Assembly (NCBI GenBank): GCA_009760855.2
Contig: WPIO01000008.1
Location: forward strand, 4,992,501-5,056,500
From: Cristatella mucedo
Lineage: Eukaryota > Bryozoa > Phylactolaemata > Cristatellidae
DNA length: 64,000 nucleotides
Direction of reading: 5' to 3'
A program made the position numbers and the translations under genes. The notes beneath the pieces are model-generated. The model did no database searches and had not been told where the DNA came from. It was given only the letters and a program-made list of their open reading frames with translations. The stretch's first letter is position 1; each line of letters begins with the position of its first letter. Shown here piece after piece: positions 1 to 56,469 of the stretch.

Positions 1-52
1 GGAGTGTCATCATCGGGCGGTTGAGTGCTGAGCCTCGGCCGCCGACACTCAC

Positions 53-13159
<13,107 letters not shown>

Positions 13160-13516
13160 AGTTCAGTTCGGTGACCGCGCACCGACGCCACAGTCGATCA
13201 CGAGCAGCCACCAACACGCCCACCCGGTACGTGCACTAAAAGCGCGGGCACGGCCGACTGCAAGTCGCCATGTTCCGCGAGTAACCTGGGAGGAAAAGCA
13301 ACGCGCAGCCTCTGTAAATTTTATGCCTTTTTGTGTATCTTAACTATTTTTTTATTTAATATCATGTAAAATACGTGCCCTTGATAATCAAGCCTTGACC
13401 TGAAGTTGTCAATGGGACCAGCGCTCGGACCGGAACGACTGCGCGGGGCACCGGAAACGGGGATGGTTGGTGGTGTGAATGCTTCATCGGTTGGTGTTCG
13501 TTTTCGTCCGGCATAG
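13160..13516. promoter_or_regulatory. Shared divergent promoter region of USP24 and DOT1L
   Basis: The start codons of USP24 (13159, minus) and DOT1L (13517, plus) are 357 bp apart with no repeat between them. I see no TATA box suitably placed. Two CCGGAA ETS-type motifs lie at 13430-13435 and 13451-13456, close to DOT1L. Both 5' UTRs must lie in this gap unless upstream non-coding exons exist. Confidence 0.7.
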
Positions 13517-34792
<21,276 letters not shown>

Positions 34793-35450
34793 CCTCCGTC
34801 AGGTCTGTGCACGAATCCCCTTTGCCGTCTGGGCAGGTCAGCTTGCTTATGGCTGCGCGGTGTAGTGAACTGGCTCACAGCTAGCTTGGTCTTATGTTTT
34901 AGTAGCATTGCATTCGCATGCATCTGTGTGCACGTGCTATACCGCCACTGGTGCGTTATGTATTTGCTGATTGCATTATACTGTGTGAGTAGTAGTGGAA
35001 ATAACTTAAATGTATCTATCCCTCTGGCATACACATGTGACACGCACTGGGTCACACAGCTTGTGCAGTACAGACTGCTTTGTAAAGAAATATTATGAAA
35101 ATGTGCATAATACGTCGAAGTCTTTAGTAGTACAAGCAGGTGCTGCTGCTGCTGCTGCTATCCAACAAGCTTGGCTAAAGACAAGCATGGAGTAAGCTGC
35201 TAGGAGAGCTAGCTATTCGTATGACCACTGAACAAAAATCTACGAAGCCTAGAATTTTTTCTGGAGTAACCATAGTGCCTGTTTGGTACGTGCACCTGAG
35301 TAAATACTGCGATGGTCTGCTAGGATTCGAAACTTACCACTCTGAATGTAGAAGTAGGGTGCTTCAGGAAATATGTTGAATAAGCATGGTTGCATTGTGC
35401 GGGCCAGTGGAATGTAAGCACTGTTGAATTATGCTCTGTTTAAAAATAAG
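34793..35450 (+). other. DOT1L 3' flank, probable 3' UTR
   Basis: No further open frame of note follows the TAG. I found no canonical AATAAA in the first 650 bases, so the polyadenylation site is not placed. A short (GCT)n stretch lies at 35142-35158. Confidence 0.4.
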
Positions 35451-35454
35451 GTCG

Positions 35455-35569
<115 letters not shown>

Positions 35570-36139
35570 TGACACTGCCTTGGCTTTGGCAGCGTTTTAG
35601 TCTGCCCTCTTCTACCGAATGTAGCTCTGATTGAACATTCTCGGACAGAATACCCCCTCAAGTGATCGCACCAAGAATTAATATCTGAGGTTTGTAACAG
35701 ACATTGTTCAAGGTGAGGATAGGGAGCTGTTCTGGTTACTGCAATGTGTACCTTGGGACGAGAACCGGTTTAAATGCAAGTCGGTGCGACGATACTAGGT
35801 CGGGCTCTTGTGTGATAAGAATCAACTTCAAGTATACCATACCAGTATACCAGCGAACACAAAATGTGGGCTCGATAAACATGAATCTGAGCCCGTGTCC
35901 TTCAGAAGCCAGTCACTAAGCTAAGGTGATTCGTAGGACAAACGATCGTCGAATAGAATCGCTGACTTGCTCGCATTGGCTGCACCCACGGATCAGACGA
36001 GCAAATCTATTCGAATCGTGAACCAGCCACCCAGCTGAAAGAATCATGATCATTTAGATAGTGAGTTGAGTACTCAAGCCTCAGCTAATCGCAAGCACTT
36101 TCTTCATTTCGGCTCTGGAAGACGAAATGTACAAAGCAA

Positions 36140-36249
36140 AGAATGCTTCTCCTTCTACAGAAGGAGCTGCGATGGCTCCCGGTCGATTAAGGGATCCAGA
36201 GGAAAATTCGTATGCTGACCCACAAGACCCACTATGACTTGAATCTTTC

Positions 36250-36280
<31 letters not shown>

Positions 36281-36290
36281 TGTATATGTA

Positions 36291-36331
<41 letters not shown>

Positions 36332-36760
36332 CTCTCTCTCTGAATTGCTGTACCAGTTTCAGCCTCCTCAGGTCCTCTATTGAAAATACGCTAGCTGTTT
36401 TATTCCTTCGCCTAAAAACAGTTGGCGACAGACGCTTTAGCTCTGCAGGTCCTAGACTTTGGAACTGGCTTCTACGATTCTTACGCAACAACAACTCTCC
36501 TCCTACCGACTATAACACATCCTTGACAGCTGTCCTGAGCTGCCACTTCCATGCTACTCACTACCTCAACTGCTCTCCTGACTCTGCTAGGCTTCCCATT
36601 TTATCTTTGATTTGCGAGATGAAGTCTGTTGGCTATCGAATGCATACCGAAAGATGCTTAGGCTGTGAATGCTCTAGACAAAACTCTCCTGCGTAACACC
36701 CACATAGTCTTTATGGCTTTGTGAAGTTACAGACGAAGATACATCATCATCATCATCATT
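36140..36760 (+). mobile_element. LINE family A, 3' end with a (TA)n(CT)n insert
   Basis: Starts in the CTGCGATGGCTCCCGGTCGA block (ELRWLPV-type), is interrupted by TA/CT repeats at 36248-36342, then continues with CAGTTGGCGACAGACGCTTT to a CATCATCAT tail instead of (TTACA)n. Confidence 0.82.
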
Positions 36761-36764
36761 CGTG

Positions 36765-36925
36765 TGATTCATCCTTTGTGGGCTTAAGCATGCTGACACT
36801 ATGCATGCTGCCACTAACCATTCGACCACGCTTCCTTTGTAGCATATGTAAAGTGCCTAGAAAGAGATTAAGTTCACTGAGGGTGCTATATAAATCTGTT
36901 AGTGCTATTATTATTATTTGTATCC
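36765..36925 (+). mobile_element. LINE family B 3' tail
   Basis: GTGCCTAGAAAGAGATTAAG followed by GGGTGCTATATAAATCTGTT and (ATT)n; directly follows the family A copy. Confidence 0.8.
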
Positions 36926-38231
36926 TACACTTCTGGGTTCGGTCTCAGGGGGCTAGGTTAAACACACGCGGTTGCAAACCACATTCAAACCGTCACACCA
37001 CCAGTATGGGCATGCACTAGCCAGTTGGATTCTGTAAGGTTCCGAGCGACTAAGGCCTAAGTTGATGCTGTCCTGGCATACTTCACCATTCGCCCGTCTG
37101 GCAGTAACTGTGCGTCTCGGTTGCACAAGCGTGACGGATCCTGGCGCCCTTGCGGATATTACCAAGCCTGTTATAACACTACCGTGCCAGACCGCTACCC
37201 TCTCCCTAACATCTACGACCTCACAGCAACGTTAACAGGGTAGGTCGTTTGTTATCCAAGATAGACCTGCACCATGCTTACCACCATATCCCCGTGGCCT
37301 CGGGAGACAAGCTGCCGTTATTGCACCTTTCGGGTTCATCGAATATGCCGTATGCCTTGTGGCTTCTGTTATGCAGCGAAAACATTCCAGCACTTTATAG
37401 ACAAGGTTCTGCGTGGACTTGACTTCTGCTTCTCATATATGACCTTTCGGTCGGGAGTTCTGCAGTGGCAGAAGACGCGATGCACCTGGGTGGCCTGTTC
37501 AACCGTCTTCGATCTTATAGACTCGTTTTTAAACTGCCGAAAGTGCGTTCTCGGGTGCGCCGGAGTTGGCGTGGTAAAGGCATGCTAATTGGCATAGTAA
37601 ACAACTGTCCTCCCTTCTTGCATCGCTGCATTGACGTGCTCCGCCCCCACCCCACCCCCCTGCATCCGGCTCTTGCTCTCAATCACAAAGGCACTGGCAA
37701 GCTGCCATGGACAGACGATATGTCACAGGCTTTTTTTGACACCGTTAAGACTCGCCTAGCTGACGCAGCTCTCCCGTTCCAACCAAAAGCCTCACTGCAC
37801 TCACAGGCAACACTTATGAGCAGCCATACGGTGCCGCATAGCTGGCGCTGCTACACTTCGCCGACGCCAAGTGAAGACATCTGGCGGCCTTTTTTATCTC
37901 AATCTGTGACTAACGCAGGCAGCCTCTATTCAGCTTTAGATTGCCACTTTCTCACTGCTTACGAGGCCGTATGCCATTTACGTTTTTTATTGATGGCAGG
38001 GAGATAAGTTTGTACAGGGACCATAAGCCGCCCATTTATGCCATTCATTCGCCCTGCGTCAGTTTCTCGCCCGCCAGGTCAGAAACCTATCATTCATCGC
38101 AGAATTCACTACAGACTTGCGTCACACAATTCACGTCAGCGGCCCCCCTCGCTGCAGCGGCTGATGTCCTCAGGGAAATTGCAACTGGCTCACATCTGGA
38201 TGGTCCATCGCTCCCTCGGTAGACCCGCATG

Positions 38232-38233
<2 letters not shown>

Positions 38234-38320
<87 letters not shown>
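38234..38320. repeat. (CT)n array inside the Gypsy relic
   Basis: About 43 CT units between the RNase H-like and integrase-end parts. Confidence 0.97.
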
Positions 38321-38323
<3 letters not shown>

Positions 38324-38420
38324 ACCTTACATAGCCTTTCCCACACTGCCGTTCGCCCTCTAGAAATCTTACAGCCGCTTGCTACGTTTGGCCAGGGATG
38401 AGCAAGGTCGATCCTGCTCA

Positions 38421-38512
38421 GCCTGAGCAATGCGGTCATGCCTGAGCGCGCCTGAGCAATGCAGTCATGCCTGAGCAATGCAGTCATGCCTGAGCGTGCC
38501 TGAGCAATGCGG
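38421..38512. repeat. Short tandem repeat with GCCTGAGCAATGC units
   Basis: The phrase GCCTGAGCAATGC(A/G)GTCAT recurs about four times, twice broken by a GCCTGAGCG(C/T) spacer. Confidence 0.85.
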
Positions 38513-38880
38513 TGAATGAGGACCTTGGCCTCAGCTTCGTTCAAATGGATGAAATGGCTCGACATCGTGCCTCTCTCCACGGGTAATTTTTCGCACCCGC
38601 CACCACCTCTGCCAAAGCGTAGTTTGACCCTGCTTTATTTGCATACCGCCTAACGATTTGAACACGCCGACTTCTCGACCTGGTCGGGCCCCCAACCCCA
38701 GAGGTCGATATTTATGAGCCAAGAATCAGCGTCTTGCACAGGCGTTTTCATCCGCACGGACCGCGTCAGGGGGCCGCTGGATCTGCCGTACAAAGGCCCG
38801 TACAGCGGCGTCGTCGTCCGTAGAGACAACTTTTCTGCTGTCGACATCACCGGGAAAGAGGACGCTTAGGCTATCAGTCG

Positions 38881-40580
38881 ACTTAAGCCAGCGATACCTC
38901 GACGGCCCGGCCTTGACCCCTCGACGCGAGGCTCTCGTACGCCAACCGCTAACGTGCCGCCCTCCAGCACGGCTTGAGCCGCTACGGCAGACCCGCCCCC
39001 AACGGCCAGCCCGCCTCGTTTCTTTGCGCGACAGACGTCGAACAACTTGTCATTTTCCAGCATTCGCTCGCTCGCAGCGATCTGGGCGGAGGGCGTTCGC
39101 GGTCGCGTTGCGACTGAGAGCAACGCGCGGCATTGACGCATATAGCCGCCAGTTGACGTCCGTGGAGTTTCGCATCGTGCACGAAGTGCGTCTGTGCCTC
39201 TCTCTCAGAAGGCTGAATGAACTCACTTTACAAAGCGAGCGGACAAGAGACACGGGCCCGCAGCAGCAGGGGGAGCGCTCTATGCTGCATTTGCATTACA
39301 TATTTCATCGCTTTCTGGCCCGTCTCGCGATAGTGGGGTAGCACCAGACGAGCGAGAGCTTCAGCTTCAGCAGCGCGAAGGGCTACGGATCGGCAGACGG
39401 AACTGAGACGTCGCGCCTGCCAACGAGACCTGCCGGCGTGGCCCGCTAGCACTGCGAGCTGTAACGGCCGTCGGCAGGGAGAGAGGGGGAGACGGACAGA
39501 CAGAGACACGGCGGGAGCGAGCGAGCGAGAGGCTCGGTCGGCTGCTGCAGCTGATGGCCGAAGCGAAAAAGCAGGTAGCCACGGTAACGATGCCATCGAG
39601 CCTTCACTAATTGGTTCGGCCTGCTTATCCGGCTAGCTACGGAAGTTGTCGTCAGCGGTGCAAAAAAAAGGGGGGGCGAGTTTATCCAGCAGTTGCTCAC
39701 CACCGACGCTTCGAGCCTCTCCCGACATTGTTCGAAGATTCTCTTGTTCCTTTCAACGGTTCTCGCGCTTACGAGCGGCCGGCACCGACACGCGTCGGCA
39801 GCGACGCCGTGCGATCGATTGGTCCATCTGGCGGGGAGAAGAGGCTGCACGAGGCGGCGCATTCGTATCGAGCCGCAGCGCCGCCGCGACCTGCTTCCGT
39901 CGCGCTTCTTTGGCGTCACTTTGCGTTCGCGTTCGCGGAAATTCGAAGTGCTTCACTTGCGTCTTTTGAGCGTAGCGTAAAAAGATTGTAGCGCGAATGT
40001 AGCCGGTGCGCAATCGGATTGCTTACCTAATAGAGTCGCAAGGAAGGAACGCAAAACCGACTGAGGCCTCGACGATGGATTTCGCCGTACTGGGGGCACC
40101 GCGACTATTAACCGACGTGCGATCACGCCCGCTGATTGAACTGGTGGCATTGTAGGATTGATCTAAGAGTACTCTCTCGAGGCGGTCCAGCCTTTAATGC
40201 GAGCAACGTGGTTTTTCTCGGGTTTGACAAGTGCCGGCCACTGCCCAGACAGAATCGCCGTACATCGTTCGAACGCCTCGAGCCTATTTTTTTCGATCAC
40301 CTTCAATCGCCAAAAAGTTATTCGGTGCTGCATAAGAACTGCGGTGCACCAAACGCAGCTGCCGTAAGCTGTTGCGTACTGGTTAATTAGTCTGATTCGG
40401 CGGAAGGATTGCCGCACTCGCTAGCCACTTTGGCAAGTCGCGATGACGGTTCAGCTGCGTAAAGCGTCAGACTGCTGGCTAGACATTCATCTCCAGCTTG
40501 CGGCCGTTGCAGTTTGATCTGATCACCAGCTGCGTTTATATCAGGATTTCTTGCTACAGATTCACCTGACGTTGGTGGTG
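38881..40580. other. CpG-rich intergenic DNA without a recognised gene
   Basis: Long open frames on both strands reflect GC content; none resembles a known domain and none has a supported splice structure. Confidence 0.5.
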
Positions 40581-40959
40581 ATGGCAATAAATTAGCTGTT
40601 CCATTCCTCCGCTTAAAGACCGTTGACGACAGAAGCTTTAGCTCTGCAGGTCCTAGACTGCGAAACTCGCTTCCACAATTCTTACGCAACGACAACTACT
40701 CTCCTGCTGCCGACTATGGCTCATCCTTTTCAGCAAACCTGAGCTTCTATTTCCATGCTACTCACTACCTCAACTGCTCTCCTGACTCTGCTATGCTTTC
40801 CATTTTCTCTTTGTTGCGTGAGACGAAATCTGTTGGGTACCGAATGCGTACCGAAAGCCGATCAGGCTGTGAGTGCGCTATACAAAACTCTCCTGCGTAA
40901 CACCCACATGGTCTTTATGACTTTGTGGAGTTACAGACGGAGATACATTACATTACATG
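40581..40959 (+). mobile_element. LINE family A, 3' end fragment
   Basis: Begins in AATAAATTAGCTGTTCCATT and runs through the shared SAGPRL(W)NSL region to ATACATTACATTACATGG, the clearest example of the (TTACA)n tail. Confidence 0.9.
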
Positions 40960-41879
40960 GCAGCTTTTCAGCGGCATCAACCGTCGTGGTGCTCACTGGA
41001 GAGTAGCGTGCTGTTGCCACCACTCCGGGGATAGCACGAAATTATGTAATAAATTGGTCTTGATGCAACCATTTTTCTCGATTAATATAAGTCGCGTCGC
41101 AGATCCTCTAACTCGTGGAGCAACCAGCGTTTTTACATTAATGCATGTACAGGTATTAATTAACCGTCTTTAATACGTGCACAGATCTCGGCGAGAGCTA
41201 ATAAAAGACAGACGACCTGTATTACTCTTAGCCGATGGCCGCTTGCGGCGCCGGCTCGAGACCCTGCAGTTCCCTAGAAATTGACTTTACGAGACCAACT
41301 GACCACAGCTGTAGGATTTCAGTTGAAGCACTTGCGAGCTGCTCTGTCGAATGCCTGCACATTACACGCGCCCATGAATAATGCAACCTGCGGTGAGTCA
41401 CAATGCTAGTCGAGAGAACCCGCGTGCCGTAGCTAATACCAATGCTGCAGAGAGAGCCAAATGTTTACATCAAGGTCCATTTTCTGTGCTCATGTTATTA
41501 TAAAGCGTCTGAACGTACCTCGTACTTGTTTTGCTTGGTCTCCGGTCCATCTCCCGGCAATCCCTCCTTTCTTTCTCCATCTGCTGAGCGGTAACTACGA
41601 ACGACTTTTAGTCGACCAGTCCAAATAGCTTTACTTTTTTTTTTTAGCGCGTTCGTGTAGCTCAACCTGTCATCCGACTCGCAAGCTTAGCAAATAGCTC
41701 AGCCTGTCGGCTTGGTTAACTTAGCTGGTGGAAAGCCGCTAGAAAACATTGCCTTTTTTGGCTAGAAGAACTTCCTCTCGATAAAGGTTCTTTGGGAGCT
41801 CTCATTGGGAGTTATATGTATCGCTCCTTTGGGGTGCTATGTGTACCGCTCCTTTGGGAGCTATCTCCATTTGTCTCAA
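40960..41879. other. Intergenic DNA, no recognised gene
   Basis: Holds an imperfect repeat of about 35 bp around 41795-41870 (TTTGGG-AGCT / CGCTCCTTTGGG phrases). Otherwise nothing seen. Confidence 0.5.
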
Positions 41880-42945
41880 TCTACTTAAGTGGAGCAGCAG
41901 GTACAGCAGTTTGACCCGTCCGGCTGTTTCTCTGGAGTGCCTTCTAAATGTCAGAGTCCGAGGGGACCGAGATATCAATGCCGGAGCAAAAAGCGTCCGG
42001 ATAATACGGACCACCCCTCTGTTTCTAAAGGGCCGGACCCAAGCTCTGCCGACCGTCCCTGGACAGGTAGCCGTGAGATTAGGCATGCCTGACTGGGCAA
42101 GTAGTGGGTACGAGACAGTCACCCTAGGTCAGCAGCTGTTGGACTCGTCAATCTTCCCCAACAATTCGTCACCCAGTCTCACTGCTTCTGCTTTTGTCCT
42201 AAGTTCTGCACAAGATTGTTGCTAAGCAGCTTTCCGAGCGTGCTGGCATGCTGACAAGAATTATCTATCAATTTCAGTCGAGACTCGAGCGACACCGTTC
42301 CGCTGAAACCCCACCCCTCCGTGCGACAAATGACATTCTGGATTGCAATGACGAGTGTAATGTCAGTACATTGGTCTTGCTCGATCTATAGGCTGCATTC
42401 GAGACTGTCGATCGTAATGTCCCACGACAACAATTGAGGCTAACTTTTGGTCTCGCTGAAGTGATTGAGGCTAACTTTTGGTCTGGCTGAAGAGGCTCTG
42501 GTATTGTTCGCGTCATTCTTATCCGGTCGTGTCCACCCACAATTTTTCTTGTTGCTGTCTGGTCTCGCCCAACAGACCAGTCATGCATAGAGTTCTATAC
42601 GCGTCTGTGCTCGGCCTTTTGCTGTTCTCTATCTAGGTGGAGTCTCTCGGAAAATTGGCGCGTGTCTATGGCATTAGCTACCTCTACTATGCCGACGACT
42701 TCGTGCTGTATATTTCATTCAAACCATCGGCAACAGCTGCGGCAGCAGATAAACTCTACGTAGACGCTTCGAAGACATTCGAACAAGGATGCTGGCCTAT
42801 TTCTTAAGCCAAATGGAGATAAAAACAGAGCTCATACTCATAGGACACCCTAAGCGTGTGGCTAGGCTAAGCGACTTTGCTCTTCTAATTAATAGAGCTG
42901 TAGCACCGCCTCCCCCATCAACATATGCTCATTGTTTACATCTTT
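41880..42945 (+). mobile_element. LINE family A, reverse transcriptase fragment
   Basis: Broken frames read, in order, a TLVLLDL-AAFETVDRNV palm block near 42370, FGLAEEALVLFASFLSGRVH near 42460-42530, a damaged YYADDFVLYISF-type active site near 42690, and ELILIGHPKRVARL near 42830. These match the minus-strand copy at 52897-54440. Multiple stops. Confidence 0.78.
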
Positions 42946-43064
42946 GCTGAAATGAATTGTGTGCGTCGACAGTTGTAGGGCATTTCATTCGAGATGTCTA
43001 AACAATCGTCTCGAGACCCCCTGCCAAAGAATGGAAATGTAAAGGAAACAAGTTTGGAAAGTGC

Positions 43065-43067
<3 letters not shown>

Positions 43068-43118
<51 letters not shown>
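43068..43118. repeat. (GA)n microsatellite
   Basis: About 25 GA units, intergenic. Confidence 0.95.
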
Positions 43119-43120
<2 letters not shown>

Positions 43121-43446
43121 TTGGTTCTCTGAAGGCGCTAAACAACGTCCTCAGTATTAATATTATGCAGGCGGCGGCGGCGGCGGTTACGGCGGTGGCT
43201 CGTCACGTGAGGCGTCTCGCTCCCGACAGGCGGCTGTTATTTCTACACTATTCGCGGCTCAATCTGCTACACTGCAAATAAACCTGTCGCTAAGAGTCTT
43301 GCCCCCCCCAGGGAGTTTTCAACTCGGCTGGTATTAGTGTAGCTTACCGCTACGCGGGAAGGATTTTGAGACGAGGAACAGCCAGGGTGGTTTGGCTGAG
43401 CTAAAGGTGTAGGCTTTATAGCAGATAAGCCGGATAGGTAGCCGGA

Positions 43447-43590
43447 TGGCCCACTAGGCAAGGCGGTTGCTTTCACGACCTCGGTTCCGAGGTCGTGGGT
43501 TCGATTCCTGCGGTGGGCGATCCCTTATCGCCACTGCAAGCGGTGGTGATAGCTGTAAAGGCTCTTCTGTCGCTAAAAAAAGAGGCTGTT
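43447..43590 (+). mobile_element. tRNA-derived SINE type I (best copy)
   Basis: Shows a pol III A box (TGGCCCACTAGG) and B box (GGGTTCGATTCC) about 50 bases apart, the GCCACTGCAAGCGGTGGTGA hairpin and a GGCTCTTCTGTCGCTAAAAA end. It ends 20 bases before the LTR-like repeat at 43611. Confidence 0.88.
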
Positions 43591-43610
43591 TTTAAGCGGT
43601 TTTGTATGCA

Positions 43611-44339
43611 TGTACCCAGGCTAGATTCTGTTGGCTGGGACAGGACGGCTGGTATACGGTAAGGGTCATCGGCTAGGCCGTGGTCTGACCTATGGCATGT
43701 GGGGTGACGTGAGGTCACCGGGGCTCTTGGGTAGGAGAAGTTGGCCGAGTAAGTCATGGTGTTGGAGGCTCCCGGTCTCGCCGAGTTATGCACCTGGATG
43801 GTCGCAGGCGTGCTCCGGCGATGCGGCCACGCACGCAAGGCAACGAGTGCCCAAGGCCCGAGCGGAGCTGGATAGCACTCGTCATTGAGACTTGTATATT
43901 TCGCGTTCCCCGTGTTGCGTGTTCGTGACCCCCCCCCCCGTGTGTTGGCGTCTTTCGGCGGAAGCTCTCGACTGTGGTGGACGTCGACTCCGACTAGACA
44001 AGCAGTTACTAAGCTAGCCGGATCTTTTACGGTATACGCTCGTACTGTTGGATTAGGAGCCGGTACAACGGCGGGACTGCGGAAGCCGACTGACCAACTA
44101 ACACGTTTGTTCGCGCTTGCTTGTCGTCTTGCGCCCCTATAGTGTACTTTGCTTAGGACCCCCCCCCCTGTAGACTGGTTTAGTTCCCCTGTTGTTGCTG
44201 GTGCATGCGTTTTTATAAAGATGTTTAACCTGACGGCCGCACGCCTTACCCTAGCTCAGCGGCATGGCGAGCGGCAGCCTGGCCGGAGTACGGCGGGGTT
44301 TGGCATGAAATAGCCTCTGACCCCTGGAACTCGGCTGCA
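43611..44339 (+). mobile_element. LTR-like repeat, copy 1 (probable solo LTR)
   Basis: 729 bp beginning TGTACCCAGG and ending GGCTGCA (TG...CA). Flanked by TGCA (43607-43610) and TGTA (44340-44343), a near-matching 4-bp target duplication. A TTTTTATAAAGATG motif near 44210-44223 could be a TATA box. Aligns end to end with the reverse complement of 47576-48307. Confidence 0.75.
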
Positions 44340-45525
44340 TGTATACAGTTGAGGCGTAGGTTCGTCGCAGGGTGCTTTATGGCTTCGCAGCGGCCTAAGG
44401 AGTCGCTTTCTTCTGTCGCGCTGGTCAACGCCGCTCAGCGGTGTCCGGCGGTAGCAGCGATCCGCCGGAGAGCGCCGCCGCGTGCTCGCCAATAATCCTA
44501 CATCCGGCCTCTCCCCTGCCTCTTGCCTTTTACTCGGCTTCACGGTCGAGTCGGTCTGTCGAGACGGTCCGACGATCCGGCGGCCGGGAAGGTCGTGGAA
44601 CAATTTATAGCCGGCGAGGCGCCTCTCGGTACAGAGACCTCGCTTTCGACCGAAAGCTAATCATTTCAGGCACGGCATATGCCGAACTACAATGCGCCAC
44701 AGCGAGTACATTAGCGAAGCTAGCAGCGAAATGAGTGCAGCAGCAGCAGCCGCCGGTTCGGTGCTGCCCGTGCGTCTAGTCGGCTGTTTGTGCATTTGCG
44801 AGTCTCTGCGAATTTCCGGTTTTGGTAAACTAGAAATCGGTTCGAAACCAAGAAAAAACAGAAACCCAAACGGGTCACTTTAGTAGGGCCTTTCGGTTAA
44901 AATGACGACTAACCGTCCCAGCTGCAGCCCAAAGTCAGAGTACGATGCGATTCGTTAACTCGCGTCCCAGGAGAACTTAATCTCTTTGCAGGCGCTTTAC
45001 ACGCGTCGCACGGCTCTAGTCCCCTCCCCCGACCTTGGTCCGTTAAAGCGAGCACCTTGACCCCTGTGCCGAAACGGGGCCGCCCCGAGAGTTCGACGGT
45101 GCGCTCAATGCTGAAGGGCGGCCTCGACCGCAGCAGCCGCCGCTCGGCGGCGCCACGAAAGCTAGCGCCGCCGAGCGGCTGGGCCCGGCAGATAAGACGA
45201 ATGCAGCTCGATAAAAGAAAGCGCTCGCTGTGCGCCGAGACGCGTCCCAGATCCGAACGGCGCGGCAGCCGGCCGTCGGGCGGGCCAGCGGGCTTGCACG
45301 TAAGCCGGTGGGCGGCGTGGGTGCGGCGCCGCCTCCGCCTCCGCCCGCGAGATCTCAATCGGGATTACGTGAAGGAGACGCGAGCCGATTCGTCGGACGG
45401 GAGGCTCTCCTTGTTACCGGGGTACGGATCCGCCGCCATCGAGGCGGATACATAATGTTCGCGCCGACGCCTAACGCCGCAGTCATCCTCACCGCCGCCG
45501 CCGCCTCCAGCGAAATTCGCAAAGC
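44340..45525 (+). promoter_or_regulatory. CpG-dense upstream region of CRIP
   Basis: GC- and CpG-rich DNA between an LTR-like repeat (to 44339) and the CRIP start codon. It holds a SINE-II relic at 44958-45070 and no convincing gene. No TATA box is clearly placed; the transcription start is unknown. Confidence 0.4.
44958..45070 (-). mobile_element. tRNA-like SINE type II relic
   Basis: GGAGAACTTAATCTCTTTGC and GGCGCTTTACAC followed by CGACCTTGGTCC match the copies at 24267 and 59524; the left end of the tail is missing. Confidence 0.65.
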
Positions 45526-55794
<10,269 letters not shown>

Positions 55795-56469
55795 GTAAGA
55801 AAAACAAAAAACGACATTAAATTTGATCGGTAGCCGCGTTATTGATGCTCAGTCATACTGCATCTTCATACACAGTGGTGGCAGCTGAAACTCGCTCTAC
55901 TAACGCAGCAAAAAATTTATAGAGTTAACATCCAATCAACTTTAGTTTGGAGCCACTGCGTCATCACAACTGATTGCTGGCAGTTTGACTGGTCAAAGTA
56001 CAGCTGTAGACAAACAGCAGCATTGACCGTGGCTGGTACTTGTTGTCTGGAAAAGCGTGTCTGCTTTCTCTGTAAAATTTGTCGGCAGCTAACGAGCTAC
56101 ATATTTGAAAGCTAATGGTAGTGCTCAACTTGACACTTGTGTCCTCGAGGAGGCTAGAGTTACCGAGCAGCTCTCCTTATTGAGTAAGGCAATGGTATGG
56201 CGACTCACTGCTGCTAGCAAGAGCACTTTATTTGTGTCGAATGTCATCTACAATGTCATGTAAGACCCTCCAAGTATTGAGGAAGCGCCGAGTACAAGCT
56301 TTGAGCAGCAAGGCAAATAGCTTTTGTCTCAGTAGACGCTCAGACGCGCGCAATCAAGGCCTCCATGCCCGCTCGTTTTGAGCGAGCTGCGAGTTGGGTA
56401 CCCGCTCGTTTGGTATTCCTAGCATTGTCTCGAACCGCTCAGCTCGTTCTTCCTAAAGCATCACTGTGA
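55795..56469. other. Region after CRIP exon 3, no recognised features
   Basis: Should be CRIP intron 3 if the terminal exon lies further right. No exon encoding the Gly-rich tail seen. Confidence 0.4.

Larger units (their letters stand above)
37050..38880 (+). mobile_element. Ty3/Gypsy-type LTR retrotransposon pol relic
   Basis: Decayed frames in order: reverse transcriptase (TVPDRYPLPNIYDLTATL near 37180), the fingers/palm part with a damaged active-site stretch near 37400, RNase H-type sequence (SVTNAGSLYSALDCHF and DHKPPIYAIHSP, 37900-38060), then a (CT)n array (38234-38320), a tandem repeat (38421-38512), and the integrase C-terminal region (38740-38870). Many frameshifts and stops; no LTRs found next to it. 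Non-functional. Confidence 0.85.

Noticed and set aside
38421-38512. CRISPR-like spacing of repeats
   Set aside because: Units are adjacent tandem copies without unique spacers, in an animal genome.
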